The position numbers were made by a program, and so were the translations under genes. Shown in pieces: positions 25,971-35,154 of a stretch of 64,000 bases of DNA (positions within the stretch are counted from its first letter, which is position 1; each line of letters starts with the position of its first letter). The notes below the pieces were generated by a model. The model did no database searches. It worked only from the letters and a program-made list of their open reading frames with translations, and was not told where the DNA came from. Location of the stretch: the NCBI GenBank assembly GCA_035627375.1, contig DASPLX010000069.1, forward strand, positions 22,997-86,996, read 5' to 3'. The DNA comes from DASPLX01 sp035627375. Lineage in GTDB: Bacteria; Pseudomonadota; Gammaproteobacteria; Burkholderiales; Burkholderiaceae_D.

Positions 25971-26945
25971 ATGAGAATGAAGAAGATACACCTAGCATTG
26001 TTGACCGTGTCGATCGGCGTGCTGGCCGCGTGTACCACCACGCATGCGCCGGCGCCGGTCGTCGACCGTACCCCGACTCCGCCCCCGTCCAAACCTGTCG
26101 AAGTCGCCAAGCCGGCGCCCAAGCCCGTATCCAAGCCGGTCGCCGACAGCCAGGGCTTCTATACCGTCCGCAAGGGCGATACCTTATTGCGTATCGCGCT
26201 GGATTTCGGCCAGAACTATCGCGACCTGATCGCCTGGAACAACCTGTCGAATCCCAACGATATCAAGGTCGACCAGGTCCTGCGCGTGCTGCCGCCCGAA
26301 CCGGCGAGTGCCGGCGTGCAGACCGGCAGCGTCGCTCCGCCCGGGGGCGTCGAAATCAAGCCGCAGCCGGCTGCGCCGAGCGCATCGGCTGTGGCGGCGC
26401 CACATAAGACTACTCCGCGCGGCGATAAACGTGCATACTCCGAAGCTGCGCTTGCGGAGTTGCAGAAGGCGGAGCCGCCGGCGACGCCGGCAGCTCCTTC
26501 GGCGGCGGTCGCGAAGGCGGAGCCGCCGAAGCCGATCGACACCAAGCCGGCGGCGCCTTCGCCGGCCGGCGGCGATGAAGACGCGGTCGCATGGATCTGG
26601 CCTGCCGATGGAAAGGTGATCGGAACGTTCGATGACGGCCGGAAAGGCATCGATATCGCTGGACAGGCCGGGCAGCAGGTGCTCGCCGCCGGCGACGGCA
26701 AGGTCATGTACGCGGGCAGCGGCATTCGCGGCTATGGCAATCTTGTCATCGTGAAGCACACCAATACGCTGCTGTCGGCGTATGCGCACAACAAAACCAT
26801 CCTCGTCAAGGAAGGTCAAACCGTGAGCAAGGGCCAGAAAATTGCAGAAATGGGCAGCTCGGATACCGATTCGGTAAAGCTCCACTTCGAGATCCGCCAA
26901 CAGGGCAAGCCCGTCGACCCGTCGAAATTCCTGCCGAATCGCTAA
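25971..26945 (+). CDS. nlpD: NlpD-like lipoprotein, LysM plus degenerate LytM domain
   Basis: Outer-membrane lipoprotein that activates a cell-wall amidase in daughter-cell separation in well-studied relatives; 324 residues. The lipobox is GVLAACTTT (Cys21, from start 25971; ATG 25977 is an alternative). A LysM domain at about 63-107 reads FYTVRKGDTLLRIALDFGQN, followed by a Pro/Ala-rich linker (110-205) and a LytM/M23 domain from about 210. The metal-site positions are altered: GRKGIDIAG lacks the usual His before GxD, and KLHFEIR replaces HxH, so catalysis is not expected; this is normal for NlpD/EnvC-type activators. rpoS promoters lie inside nlpD in several species. Confidence 0.94.
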   Translation: MRMKKIHLALLTVSIGVLAACTTTHAPAPVVDRTPTPPPSKPVEVAKPAPKPVSKPVADSQGFYTVRKGDTLLRIALDFGQNYRDLIAWNNLSNPNDIKVDQVLRVLPPEPASAGVQTGSVAPPGGVEIKPQPAAPSASAVAAPHKTTPRGDKRAYSEAALAELQKAEPPATPAAPSAAVAKAEPPKPIDTKPAAPSPAGGDEDAVAWIWPADGKVIGTFDDGRKGIDIAGQAGQQVLAAGDGKVMYAGSGIRGYGNLVIVKHTNTLLSAYAHNKTILVKEGQTVSKGQKIAEMGSSDTDSVKLHFEIRQQGKPVDPSKFLPNR

Positions 26946-26960
26946 CAGCCGGACCGCCAA

Positions 26961-27983
26961 ATGTCACGAACTCCTCTCGATCCGATCGATCAGGACCTCA
27001 ATGCAGACGAGCTGTCCGCCGATGCGGCGCTCGACCAGGACGATGCCGCCAATGAAGTCGTCATCGACGATGTCGAGCAGGCCGAGGCGGAGGCGCCCGC
27101 GGTCGTCGAAGGCATCGATGAGCTGCACAAGGTGCTGGCGGCCGAACTGTCGACCGACACGACCCAGCATTACCTGAACCAGATCGGCGCGCGCCCATTG
27201 CTGTCGGCAGCCGAAGAGGTGCATTACGCGACGCTGGCCAAGCGCGGCGAATTCGAAGCGCGTCAGAAGATGATCGAGCACAATCTGCGGCTCGTCGTCT
27301 CGATCGCCAAGCATTACATCAATCGCGGCGTCGTGCTGCTCGATCTGATCGAGGAGGGCAATCTCGGCTTGATGCGCGCGATCGACAAGTTCGAGCCCGA
27401 GCGCGGCTTCCGTTTCTCGACCTATGCGACCTGGTGGATCCGTCAAAGCATCGAGCGCGCCATCATGAACCAGGCGCGCACCGTGCGGCTGCCAGTGCAC
27501 ATGGTGCGCGAGCTGAACCAGATCCTGCGCGCCAAGTATCACCTCGAAGCGCAGCATCACGACGGCAAGGAGGCGAGCGCGGAAGATATCGCGCACCTGG
27601 TCGACCGGCCGATCGAGGACGTCCAGGATATCCTGGCCTTGTCCGAACATGCGACTTCTCTCGATGCCCCGCTCGACAACGATCCCCAGGCCAGCCTGAT
27701 GGACATGCTGCCGGGCGATCTGGAAGACGGCCCCGATTCCCGCGCCGAGCAGCACGAGATGACGATACTCGTCCGCGACTGGCTGAAGAAGCTGCCGGAC
27801 AAGCAGCGCCTGGTGATCACCCGCCGCTTCGGCCTCGACAACGACGATCCGGCGACGCTGGAGCAATTGGCGGCGGAGATGAATGTCACGCGCGAGCGGG
27901 TGCGCCAGATCCAGCAGGAAGCGCTGGTCAAACTCAAGCGCGCTCTCACCGCGCGCGGGGTGGGCAAGGACGCCCTGTTATGA
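26961..27983 (+). CDS. rpoS: RNA polymerase sigma factor RpoS
   Basis: Stationary-phase and stress sigma factor, 340 residues. Region 1.2 shows TTQHYLNQIGARPLLSAAEE, region 2 NLRLVVSIAKHYINRG and LDLIEEGNLGLMRAIDKF with FRFSTYATWWIRQSIERAI (2.3-2.4), and region 4 LEQLAAEMNVTRERVRQIQQ. The first 45 residues form an acidic, disordered leader, longer than in enterics. Position downstream of nlpD supports RpoS over another group 2 sigma. Confidence 0.96.
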   Translation: MSRTPLDPIDQDLNADELSADAALDQDDAANEVVIDDVEQAEAEAPAVVEGIDELHKVLAAELSTDTTQHYLNQIGARPLLSAAEEVHYATLAKRGEFEARQKMIEHNLRLVVSIAKHYINRGVVLLDLIEEGNLGLMRAIDKFEPERGFRFSTYATWWIRQSIERAIMNQARTVRLPVHMVRELNQILRAKYHLEAQHHDGKEASAEDIAHLVDRPIEDVQDILALSEHATSLDAPLDNDPQASLMDMLPGDLEDGPDSRAEQHEMTILVRDWLKKLPDKQRLVITRRFGLDNDDPATLEQLAAEMNVTRERVRQIQQEALVKLKRALTARGVGKDALL

Positions 27984-28083
27984 TTCCGGTTGTCCGGAGC
28001 TGAGAAGCCGGCAGTCGTCCTTTTCAGCGATTTCAAGTTCTTTCATCCCGGCGCACGGACCGGGATCTCAGCGATTTATCCCT

Positions 28084-29424
28084 ATGCAGCAAAATATTAT
28101 CGAAATCGAATCCCTCGACATGGAGGCCCGCGGCGTCGGCCATCTGCAGAACGAGGACGGTACCCAGGGCAAGGTGATTTTTGTCGAGGGCGCGCTGCCG
28201 GGGGAGCGCGTCGGCTTCGAGTCGTTCCGCCGCAAACCGAAATGGGAAGCGGCGACGATGAAGGAATTGCATCGCGAGTCCGCCTTGCGCGTGAAGCCGA
28301 AATGCGCGTATTTCGGCCATTGCGGCGGCTGTGCCATGCAGCACTTGGAGCCGTCGGCCCAGGTCGCCATCAAGCAGCGGGTGTTGGAAGACAATCTCAA
28401 GCATATCGGCAAGGTCGCTCCGGAGCGGATGATGCGGCCGGTCTATGGCCCGACCTGGGGTTATCGATATCGCGCGCGCCTATCGGTCCGCTTCGTGCGC
28501 AAGAAAGATGCCGTGCTGGTCGGTTTTCACGAGTGTAAATCCTCGTTCGTGGCCGACATGAAATCCTGCGAGATTCTTCCCCCGCACGTATCGGCGATGC
28601 TGGTGCCGTTGCGCGGACTGGTCGCATCGCTCTCGATCATGGAACAGATGCCGCAGATTGAATTGGCGGTCGGCGAAGACGTGACGGCGCTCGTGCTGCG
28701 CATCCTTGCTCCGCTCACACCGGATGATGAGGTGAAGCTCAAGTCCTTTGCCGATCAATACGGGGTGCAATGGTGGCTGCAGACCAAGGGGCCGGACACG
28801 GTCCAATGCTATTATCCGGCCGATAAGCCGCTCTACTATGCCTTGCCGGAATTCGGTATCCGGATGCCGTTCAAGCCCACTGATTTCACCCAGGTTAATC
28901 ACCAGATCAATCGCGTGCTGGTTTCCAAGGCACTGCATCTGCTCGATGTTCAATCCGGCGAGCGGGTCGCCGATTTGTTCTGTGGCCTCGGCAATTTCAC
29001 ATTGCCGCTGGCCACCCAGGCGCGCGAGGTGGTCGGCATCGAGGGTAGCACCGTGCTGACCGATCGCGCCCTGGCGAATGCGCGCGAAAATGGGGTGGCG
29101 CACAAGACCAGCTTCTATTGCCGCAATCTGTTCGAGGCGAAGACGGAAGACTTCATCGCGCTCGGCAAGTTCGACCGCATGCTGATCGATCCGCCGCGCG
29201 AGGGCGCGATGGAAGTGTGCCTGGCATTGGCCGGCCTCGGCGATACGCATCCGGAACTGAAGCCGAAGCGGATCGTTTATGTCTCCTGCAACCCGTCAAC
29301 CTTGGCGCGGGATGCCGCGGTGCTTGTCAGTCAGGCGGGTTACGTGCTGAAGCAGGCGGGCGTGGTCAACATGTTCCCGCATACGGCGCATGTCGAATCG
29401 ATCGGCGTATTCGAACTGGCTTGA
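28084..29424 (+). CDS. rlmD: 23S rRNA (uracil(1939)-C(5))-methyltransferase RlmD
   Basis: RumA-type 23S rRNA methyltransferase, 446 residues. After an N-terminal TRAM-like region (GERVGFESFRRKPKWEAATM), the Fe-S cysteines are in CAYFGHCGGCAMQH, the SAM site is VADLFCGLGNFTLPLA, and the catalytic cysteine is in VYVSCNPSTLARD. The start ATG 28084 gives MQQNIIEIESLDMEARGVGH; the frame is open upstream to 27883 inside rpoS and is rejected. It is followed by a strong terminator. Confidence 0.94.
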   Translation: MQQNIIEIESLDMEARGVGHLQNEDGTQGKVIFVEGALPGERVGFESFRRKPKWEAATMKELHRESALRVKPKCAYFGHCGGCAMQHLEPSAQVAIKQRVLEDNLKHIGKVAPERMMRPVYGPTWGYRYRARLSVRFVRKKDAVLVGFHECKSSFVADMKSCEILPPHVSAMLVPLRGLVASLSIMEQMPQIELAVGEDVTALVLRILAPLTPDDEVKLKSFADQYGVQWWLQTKGPDTVQCYYPADKPLYYALPEFGIRMPFKPTDFTQVNHQINRVLVSKALHLLDVQSGERVADLFCGLGNFTLPLATQAREVVGIEGSTVLTDRALANARENGVAHKTSFYCRNLFEAKTEDFIALGKFDRMLIDPPREGAMEVCLALAGLGDTHPELKPKRIVYVSCNPSTLARDAAVLVSQAGYVLKQAGVVNMFPHTAHVESIGVFELA

Positions 29425-29444
29425 TTGCCTTGCGGGGCAATAAA

Positions 29445-29468
29445 AAAGCCGGCCCCGAGGCCGGCTTT
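29445..29468. terminator. Bidirectional terminator between rlmD and yccA
   Basis: AAAGCCGGCC-CCGA-GGCCGGCTTT is a perfect 10-bp stem. An A6 tract (29442-29447) on its left serves as the T tail for the leftward yccA gene, and TTT on its right serves rlmD. Confidence 0.85.
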
Positions 29469-29486
29469 GCGTTTGCGTGACTGATC

Positions 29487-30179
29487 TTAGTCGCGCTCGC
29501 CGCCGAAGATGCCAAGCAGCGACAGCAGGTTGGCGAAAATATTGTAAAGATCGAGATAGATTGCCAGCGTCGCTGTGATGTAGTTGGTTTCGCCGCCGTT
29601 CACGACTTGCTGGACGTCATACAGGATGTAGGCGGAGAAAATCGCGATCGCAAGAACCGAGATGGCCAAGTAGAGCGCCGGCAATTGCAGGAACACGTTG
29701 GCCAAACCCGCCAGCAGGATCACCAGCACGCCGGCGAACAGCCATTTTCCGAGACCGGAGAAGTCGCGTTTGGACACGGTGGCGATGCTGGCCATGACGG
29801 CGAAAATCGTCGCTGTGCCGCCGAATGCCGTCATGATGAGTGTGCCGCCGTTGGAGAAGCCGAGTACATGGCCGATCAGGCGCGACAGCATCAAGCCCAT
29901 GAAAAAAGTGAATCCAAGCAGAACGGCGATGCCGGCGGCGGAGTGCTTGGTTTTCTCGATTGCATAGAAAAACCCGAAAGCGATCGCCAGGAAGGCGATG
30001 AATCCGATCAACGGACTGCCGGAGAAAAAGCTGAACTGGAATTGCACGCCCAGCCAGGCGCCAAGTACGGTCGGGATCATCGACAGCGCCAACAACCAAT
30101 AGGTATTGCGCAGCACGCGATTCCGCACTACCAGCGCTTCGCCCGACGCCGTGTAGATTTGTTGCAGATTGCGGTCCAT
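29487..30179 (-). CDS. yccA: Bax inhibitor-1 family inner-membrane protein (YccA)
   Basis: Seven-helix membrane protein of the BI-1/YccA family, 230 residues. YccA in E. coli interacts with FtsH and HflKC and modulates membrane-protein degradation. Recognised from RNRVLRNTYWLLALSM at the N-terminus and GGETNYITATLAIYLDLYNI with the C-terminal LLSLLGIFGGERD. An AGGAGG ribosome site before ATG 30179 decides the start. hflK and hflC are in the same window (41.3-43.5 kb), which fits the known link. Confidence 0.93.
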   Translation of the reverse strand: MDRNLQQIYTASGEALVVRNRVLRNTYWLLALSMIPTVLGAWLGVQFQFSFFSGSPLIGFIAFLAIAFGFFYAIEKTKHSAAGIAVLLGFTFFMGLMLSRLIGHVLGFSNGGTLIMTAFGGTATIFAVMASIATVSKRDFSGLGKWLFAGVLVILLAGLANVFLQLPALYLAISVLAIAIFSAYILYDVQQVVNGGETNYITATLAIYLDLYNIFANLLSLLGIFGGERD

Positions 30180-30404
30180 ATTGCCTCCTGTATAAGATTT
30201 CAAGCCTAGTAGAGCATAGCACGGCTGCTTGCGTCTCACCATCGTAGACAGTGTTGAAACTTCCTAATTCAGCGTGCGACCCGTTTTACAGCGCCATGTG
30301 CCTCTATGCAATCCCATATATAAGGGGTTTCGTGCTAAAATTAAAGGTTAGTTGATTTCTCAATTATTAATCTTAACCCTTTCTTTTTATTGGAGTTTTT
30401 ACAG

Positions 30405-30830
30405 ATGGCAATCGAGCGCACCCTGTCGATCATCAAGCCCGACGCAGTCGCCAAGAACGTAATCGGTCAGATTTATACCCGTTTTGAAAACGCTGGCCTC
30501 AAAATCGTCGCGGCTCGCATGGCGCAATTGTCTCGCGCCGAGGCGGAAGGCTTCTATGCCGTGCACCGTGAGCGTCCGTTCTTCAAGGATCTGGTCGACT
30601 TCATGGTCTCCGGCCCGGTCATGATCCAGGTTCTGGAGGGCGAGAGCGCGATTGCCAAGAACCGCGAACTGATGGGCGCCACCGATCCGAAGAAAGCCGA
30701 GAAGGGCACCATCCGCGCCGATTTCGCCGATTCGATCGATGCGAATGCCGTGCATGGTTCGGATGCTCCTGAAACCGCCAATGTCGAAATTGCTTATTTC
30801 TTCCCGGCATTGAACGTTTATTCGCGTTAA
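30405..30830 (+). CDS. ndk: Nucleoside diphosphate kinase
   Basis: Balances NTP pools by transferring phosphate from ATP through a phosphohistidine; 141 residues, exact family length. Markers are ERTLSIIKPDAVAKNVIGQI at the N-terminus and the active-site NAVHGSDAPE with His117. ATG 30405 preceded by TTGGAG is chosen over an upstream ATG at 30390. It is the first gene of a run of 17 rightward genes; a 225-bp gap precedes it. Confidence 0.98.
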   Translation: MAIERTLSIIKPDAVAKNVIGQIYTRFENAGLKIVAARMAQLSRAEAEGFYAVHRERPFFKDLVDFMVSGPVMIQVLEGESAIAKNRELMGATDPKKAEKGTIRADFADSIDANAVHGSDAPETANVEIAYFFPALNVYSR

Positions 30831-30840
30831 TTCTTTCTTT

Positions 30841-30867
30841 GAGGGCAGAGCGGGCGCTTCTGCCCTC
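30841..30867 (+). terminator. Hairpin between ndk and rlmN
   Basis: GAGGGCAGA pairs with TCTGCCCTC (30859-30867) over a 9-base loop. There is no T tail, so it is more likely a partial attenuator or 3'-end stabiliser of the ndk transcript than a full terminator. Confidence 0.4.
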
Positions 30868-30891
30868 GAGCGAAATTTCCACAATGCAAGT

Positions 30892-32061
30892 ATGACTGCT
30901 CTCACCAATCTGCTGGACCTCGATCCCGTGCAACTTGCCGCTTGGTGCGGCGAGTTGGGTGAGAAGCCGTTTCGCGCCAAGCAATTGCAGCGCTGGATAC
31001 ATCAATTCGGCGTCAGCGATTTCGATGCCATGACCGATCTCGCGAAATCGTTTCGCAAAAAACTGAAAGCGCGCGCAATCATTGCCGCGCCGCAACCGAT
31101 CAGCGACCATACGTCGTCCGACGGCACACGCAAGTGGCTGGTGGATGTCGGTAACGGCAACGCTGTCGAGACGGTATTCATCCCCGAGGAGAATCGCGGC
31201 ACGCTGTGCATTTCCACGCAAGCGGGCTGTGCCGTCAATTGCCGTTTCTGTTCGACCGGCAAGCAAGGTTTCAACCGCAATCTGACTGTCGGTGAAATCA
31301 TCGGCCAACTTTGGATGGCCGAATTCGAGTTGCGCAAGACCAAGGGTGTCGAGTCGGGGCCGAAGGGCGAGCGCCAGATCACGAATGTCGTGATGATGGG
31401 TATGGGCGAGCCGCTTCTGAATTTCGATCCGACCGTCACCGCATTGAAGCTGATGCTCGACGATAACGCGTACGGCCTGTCGCGTCGCCGTGTGACGCTG
31501 TCGACATCTGGCGTCGTGCCGATGATGGACAAGCTTGCGCTGGAATGCCCGGTCGCTCTTGCTGTGTCCGTGCATGCCTCGAACGATGCGCTGCGCGACG
31601 GCCTGGTGCCTCTTAATAAGAAATATCCGCTCGCGGAACTCATGGCGGCGTGCAAACGCTATCTCGAGTACGCGCCCCGCGATTTCATCACGTTTGAATA
31701 TTGCATGCTCGACGGCGTCAACGATACCGATCAACATGCCCGCGAACTCGTGGCGCTGGTGCAGAATCCAGCCAATCCGGTGCCCTGCAAATTCAACCTG
31801 ATTCCTTTCAACCCGTTCCCCGAATCCGGGCTGAAGCGTTCCAACAATGTCCGTATCAAGGCGTTCGCCCAGGTTCTGATGGATGCCGGCATCGTGACCA
31901 CGATTCGCAAGACGCGCGGCGACGATATCGATGCCGCTTGCGGTCAGCTGGCCGGCGAAGTACAGGATCGCACCCGCGTGCAGGAACGGATGCAGAAAAT
32001 GGCGGAATACCAAAAGAAATTCGGCAAGGATTTTGGCCGCATCGTGGAGATCCCTTCGTGA
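30892..32061 (+). CDS. rlmN: Dual-specificity 23S rRNA/tRNA adenosine C2-methyltransferase RlmN
   Basis: Radical SAM enzyme that methylates A2503 of 23S rRNA and A37 of some tRNAs; 389 residues. The radical SAM cysteines are in CAVNCRFCSTG (Cys113, Cys117, Cys120). MMGMGEPLLNFDPTV and SVHASNDALRDGLVPLNKKY are family signatures, and methyl-carrier and resolving cysteines are expected in the C-terminal TRGDDIDAACGQLAGE region. It is adjacent to ndk and pilW as in many Gammaproteobacteria and Betaproteobacteria. Confidence 0.97.
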   Translation: MTALTNLLDLDPVQLAAWCGELGEKPFRAKQLQRWIHQFGVSDFDAMTDLAKSFRKKLKARAIIAAPQPISDHTSSDGTRKWLVDVGNGNAVETVFIPEENRGTLCISTQAGCAVNCRFCSTGKQGFNRNLTVGEIIGQLWMAEFELRKTKGVESGPKGERQITNVVMMGMGEPLLNFDPTVTALKLMLDDNAYGLSRRRVTLSTSGVVPMMDKLALECPVALAVSVHASNDALRDGLVPLNKKYPLAELMAACKRYLEYAPRDFITFEYCMLDGVNDTDQHARELVALVQNPANPVPCKFNLIPFNPFPESGLKRSNNVRIKAFAQVLMDAGIVTTIRKTRGDDIDAACGQLAGEVQDRTRVQERMQKMAEYQKKFGKDFGRIVEIPS

Positions 32062-32063
32062 CG

Positions 32064-32849
32064 ATGAAGTTGAATTCTCTGTTGGCGATCCTGGTCGCCG
32101 CGATTGCTTTGCTATCCGGTTGTGCGGCGACCAGCGGCCCGCAGGGCGAATTGCCGACCAGTTCCGATCAGACCGATAGTCAAAAGCGCGCTCGCATACG
32201 CTTGCAACTTGCCGTCGGCTATTACGAGCAGCGCCAATATCCGGTTGCGCTGGATGAGATCAAGCAGGCGTTGCTGGCTGATCCGAACCTGGCCGATGCG
32301 TATGGTGTGCGCGCCCTGATCTACATGGATATGGGCGAGGCGCGCCTGGCTGACGAGAATTTCCAGCAAGCGATGCGGCTCAATCCCTACAATCCGGATC
32401 TCAGCAATAACTACGGCTGGTTCCTATGCCAGAACGGGCGGATGCAGGAATCGATCCAGCATTTCGAGAGCGCCTTGAAGAACCGCTCTTATCAGTCGCC
32501 GGCGAAGGCGCTCAATAATGCCGGCGTGTGCAGCCTGAAGCTGAAGGACACGGCGGCGGCGGAACGCTATTTTGCCCGCGCCTTTCAGCAGGATCCCGGC
32601 AATCCTGGCGTCAATGCCAATCTCGCGAGGGTGCATTATGAGCGCCGCGATTACGAGCGCGCCCGTTTCTACATCAACCGCGTGATCAAGGCGGACGTTG
32701 CGACGGCGGATGTGCTTTGGCTTGCGATCAAGATAGAGCGCAAGCTCGGCGATCGTGCCGCTGAAACCAGTCTGGCGACGCAATTGCGCCGCCGTCATCC
32801 CAACTCTGCGGAATTCGTCTTTTACCAGCGCGGGGCGTTCGATGAATGA
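32064..32849 (+). CDS. pilW: Type IV pilus biogenesis lipoprotein PilW/PilF
   Basis: Outer-membrane lipoprotein made of TPR repeats that supports assembly and stability of the PilQ secretin; 261 residues. The lipoprotein signal ends in ALLSGCAATS (Cys20), and the mature part has about six TPR units, for example LQLAVGYYEQRQYPVALDEI and LNPYNPDLSNNYGWFLCQNG. The start ATG 32064 is two bases after rlmN stops; GTG 32058 is an alternative. Its last codons overlap the rodZ start by 8 bp. Confidence 0.93.
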   Translation: MKLNSLLAILVAAIALLSGCAATSGPQGELPTSSDQTDSQKRARIRLQLAVGYYEQRQYPVALDEIKQALLADPNLADAYGVRALIYMDMGEARLADENFQQAMRLNPYNPDLSNNYGWFLCQNGRMQESIQHFESALKNRSYQSPAKALNNAGVCSLKLKDTAAAERYFARAFQQDPGNPGVNANLARVHYERRDYERARFYINRVIKADVATADVLWLAIKIERKLGDRAAETSLATQLRRRHPNSAEFVFYQRGAFDE

Positions 32850-33825
32850 CTCATCCATGAATCACGCGACGCCCGGAGGCGACGAGCAGCAACGGCCGGC
32901 GGAAACGCCGCAAGCGCCGGAGCGGCAAGAACCAGGTTCGCAGCCGAGCGTCGGCGCTCAACTTGCCGCCCAGCGTGAAATGCGCAAGTGGACGGTGGAG
33001 CAAGTCGCCAGCCAGTTGAACCTGGCGCCGCGCCAGATCCAGGCGCTGGAACAGGATAACTTCGATGCGCTGCCCGGCATGGCCAGCGTGCGCGGTTTCA
33101 TCCGCGCCTATGCGAAGCTGCTCAAGATGGATGCGGCGCCCCTGATCGCCATGCTGACGACGGAAAGCGCCGCGCCTCCGATCGAACCCTTGCACTCGCG
33201 GCGTCCGCTTGCGCCGCCGTTCTCGGATGCGAAATATCTGCCCTCCGCCGGCAAGGGCGCGGCGCCGGCGAAGCCGATACTGCTTGCGGTCGCCATCCTC
33301 TTGTTATTGGCCGGGGCCACGGTGGCATATCACTTCGGTTGGCTGCAGATGCCGACGTTGTCGGACGTCGCTCCCGATCATTCTCCGGCCGCTTCGGCGG
33401 ATGCCGAGCCGGCGACTTCGGCTGCGCCCGCGCAGGAAACGAACGCGGCGGCGGGTACGCAGGCAGCGCCTGCCGCGGATGCTCCGCCGGTCGTCTCCGG
33501 GGCGGGCGCTCCCGTTGCGGAGGCCGCGACGCCGGCGGCGGCGACTGCTGCGCCAGCGGCCGCGGATGGCAAGAATGCCTTCGTGCTCACCATGCGCGAA
33601 GAATCCTGGTTGGAGATCCGGCGCCTCGGCGAAGCTGCGCCAGGCACGAGCAATGTCTTGTTGTCCCGCCTCGAAAAGGCCGGATCGGTCGAAACCTTCG
33701 AAGTGACCGAACCGGTGGTCGTCACGATCGGCAACGTGGGCGGAGTCGAGGCGACTTTTCGCGGCCAGCCGCTCGATTTGAAAGCCGGCGCCAAGAGCAA
33801 CGTGGTCCGCTTGACCCTGAAATAG
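32842..33825 (+). CDS. rodZ: Cytoskeleton protein RodZ
   Basis: Bitopic membrane protein linking MreB to the cell wall machinery for rod shape; 327 residues from ATG 32842. The cytoplasmic N-terminus contains an HTH domain (VGAQLAAQREMRKWTVEQVA to ASVRGFIRAYAKLLKMD). One transmembrane helix (PILLAVAILLLLAGATVAYH, about 149-168) is followed by an Ala/Pro-rich periplasmic linker and a C-terminal beta domain (DUF4115) with MREESWLEIRR. It overlaps pilW by 8 bp. ATG 32857 is an alternative start. Confidence 0.93.
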   Translation: MNDSSMNHATPGGDEQQRPAETPQAPERQEPGSQPSVGAQLAAQREMRKWTVEQVASQLNLAPRQIQALEQDNFDALPGMASVRGFIRAYAKLLKMDAAPLIAMLTTESAAPPIEPLHSRRPLAPPFSDAKYLPSAGKGAAPAKPILLAVAILLLLAGATVAYHFGWLQMPTLSDVAPDHSPAASADAEPATSAAPAQETNAAAGTQAAPAADAPPVVSGAGAPVAEAATPAAATAAPAAADGKNAFVLTMREESWLEIRRLGEAAPGTSNVLLSRLEKAGSVETFEVTEPVVVTIGNVGGVEATFRGQPLDLKAGAKSNVVRLTLK

Positions 33826-33833
33826 AGTTTTTC

Positions 33834-35120
33834 ATGGCATCAGATAATCTTCCGATCGCTTGCGGTCCCATTGCTTCCGGTCCGGCCGTGCGCCGGTGCA
33901 GCCGTGCCGTGGCGGTGCGCTACGGCACGCGTGAAGTGATGGTCGGCGGCGCAGCGCCGGTCGTCGTGCAATCGATGACCAACACCGATACCGCCGATGC
34001 GATCGCGACCGCTATCCAGGTCAAGGAATTGGCGCGTGCGGGCTCGGAAATGGTCCGAATCACGGTCAATACGCCGGAAGCGGCCGCGGCCGTTCCCGCG
34101 ATTCGCGAGCAACTCGACAAGATGGGTGTGGACGTGCCGCTGGTCGGCGACTTCCACTACAACGGCCACAAACTGCTGAACGATTATCCCGAATGCGCGC
34201 AAGCGTTGTCGAAATACCGCATCAATCCCGGCAATGTCGGTCAGGGCGCCAAGCGCGATACGCAATTCGCGCAGATGATCGAAGCGGCCTGCAAATACGG
34301 CAAGCCGGTGCGCATCGGCGTCAATTGGGGCAGTCTCGACCAGGATCTGCTGGCGCGCATCATGGATGAAAATGCGCGGCGCGCGGAACCATGGAGCGCG
34401 CAAGCCGTCATGTACGAGGCCCTGGTGACGTCGGCCATCGAGAACGCGAAGCGCGCCGAGGAACTCGGATTGCCGGGCGAACGCATCATCTTGTCCTGCA
34501 AGGTCTCGGGCGTGCAGGATCTGATCGCCGTCTATCGTGAATTGGCGCGCCGCTGCGACTATCCGCTGCATCTCGGATTGACCGAGGCCGGCATGGGCAG
34601 CAAAGGTATCGTGGCATCGACCGCCGCCCTGTCCGTGTTGCTGCAGGAGGGTATCGGCGACACGATTCGCATTTCGCTGACGCCCGAGCCGGGCGGCGAT
34701 CGAACCAAGGAAGTCGTGGTCGCGCAAGAAATCCTGCAAACCATGGGCTTGCGCAAGTTCATGCCGATGGTGATCGCATGCCCGGGGTGTGGCCGTACGA
34801 CTTCGACCGTATTCCAGGAGCTGGCGGACAAGATCCAGACCTATCTGCGCGAACAGATGCCGGCCTGGAAGACCCAATATCCGGGGGTCGAAGAAATGAA
34901 CGTGGCGGTCATGGGCTGCATCGTCAACGGCCCGGGCGAATCGAAGCATGCCCATATCGGCATCAGCCTGCCGGGCACCGGCGAATCGCCGGCCGCTCCG
35001 GTCTTCATCGACGGCCAGAAGGCTGTCACCTTGCGCGGCGAGCGCATTGCCGAGGAATTCCAGGCGATCGTGCTCGACTACGTCAAAACCCGTTATGGGA
35101 AAGAAGCGGCTGCGGCATAG
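33834..35120 (+). CDS. ispG: 4-hydroxy-3-methylbut-2-en-1-yl diphosphate synthase (flavodoxin)
   Basis: Penultimate step of the MEP isoprenoid pathway, converting MEcPP to HMBPP with a 4Fe-4S cluster; 428 residues. TIM-barrel part: VVVQSMTNTDTADAIAT and YRINPGNVGQGAKRDTQF; cluster part: ACPGCGRTTSTVFQELA and VMGCIVNGPGESKHAHIG. Starts 8 bp after rodZ in the conserved rodZ-ispG-hisS order. Confidence 0.97.
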   Translation: MASDNLPIACGPIASGPAVRRCSRAVAVRYGTREVMVGGAAPVVVQSMTNTDTADAIATAIQVKELARAGSEMVRITVNTPEAAAAVPAIREQLDKMGVDVPLVGDFHYNGHKLLNDYPECAQALSKYRINPGNVGQGAKRDTQFAQMIEAACKYGKPVRIGVNWGSLDQDLLARIMDENARRAEPWSAQAVMYEALVTSAIENAKRAEELGLPGERIILSCKVSGVQDLIAVYRELARRCDYPLHLGLTEAGMGSKGIVASTAALSVLLQEGIGDTIRISLTPEPGGDRTKEVVVAQEILQTMGLRKFMPMVIACPGCGRTTSTVFQELADKIQTYLREQMPAWKTQYPGVEEMNVAVMGCIVNGPGESKHAHIGISLPGTGESPAAPVFIDGQKAVTLRGERIAEEFQAIVLDYVKTRYGKEAAAA

Positions 35121-35154
35121 GCGTGCCGCATATCCGCGATAACAACCTCGAATC

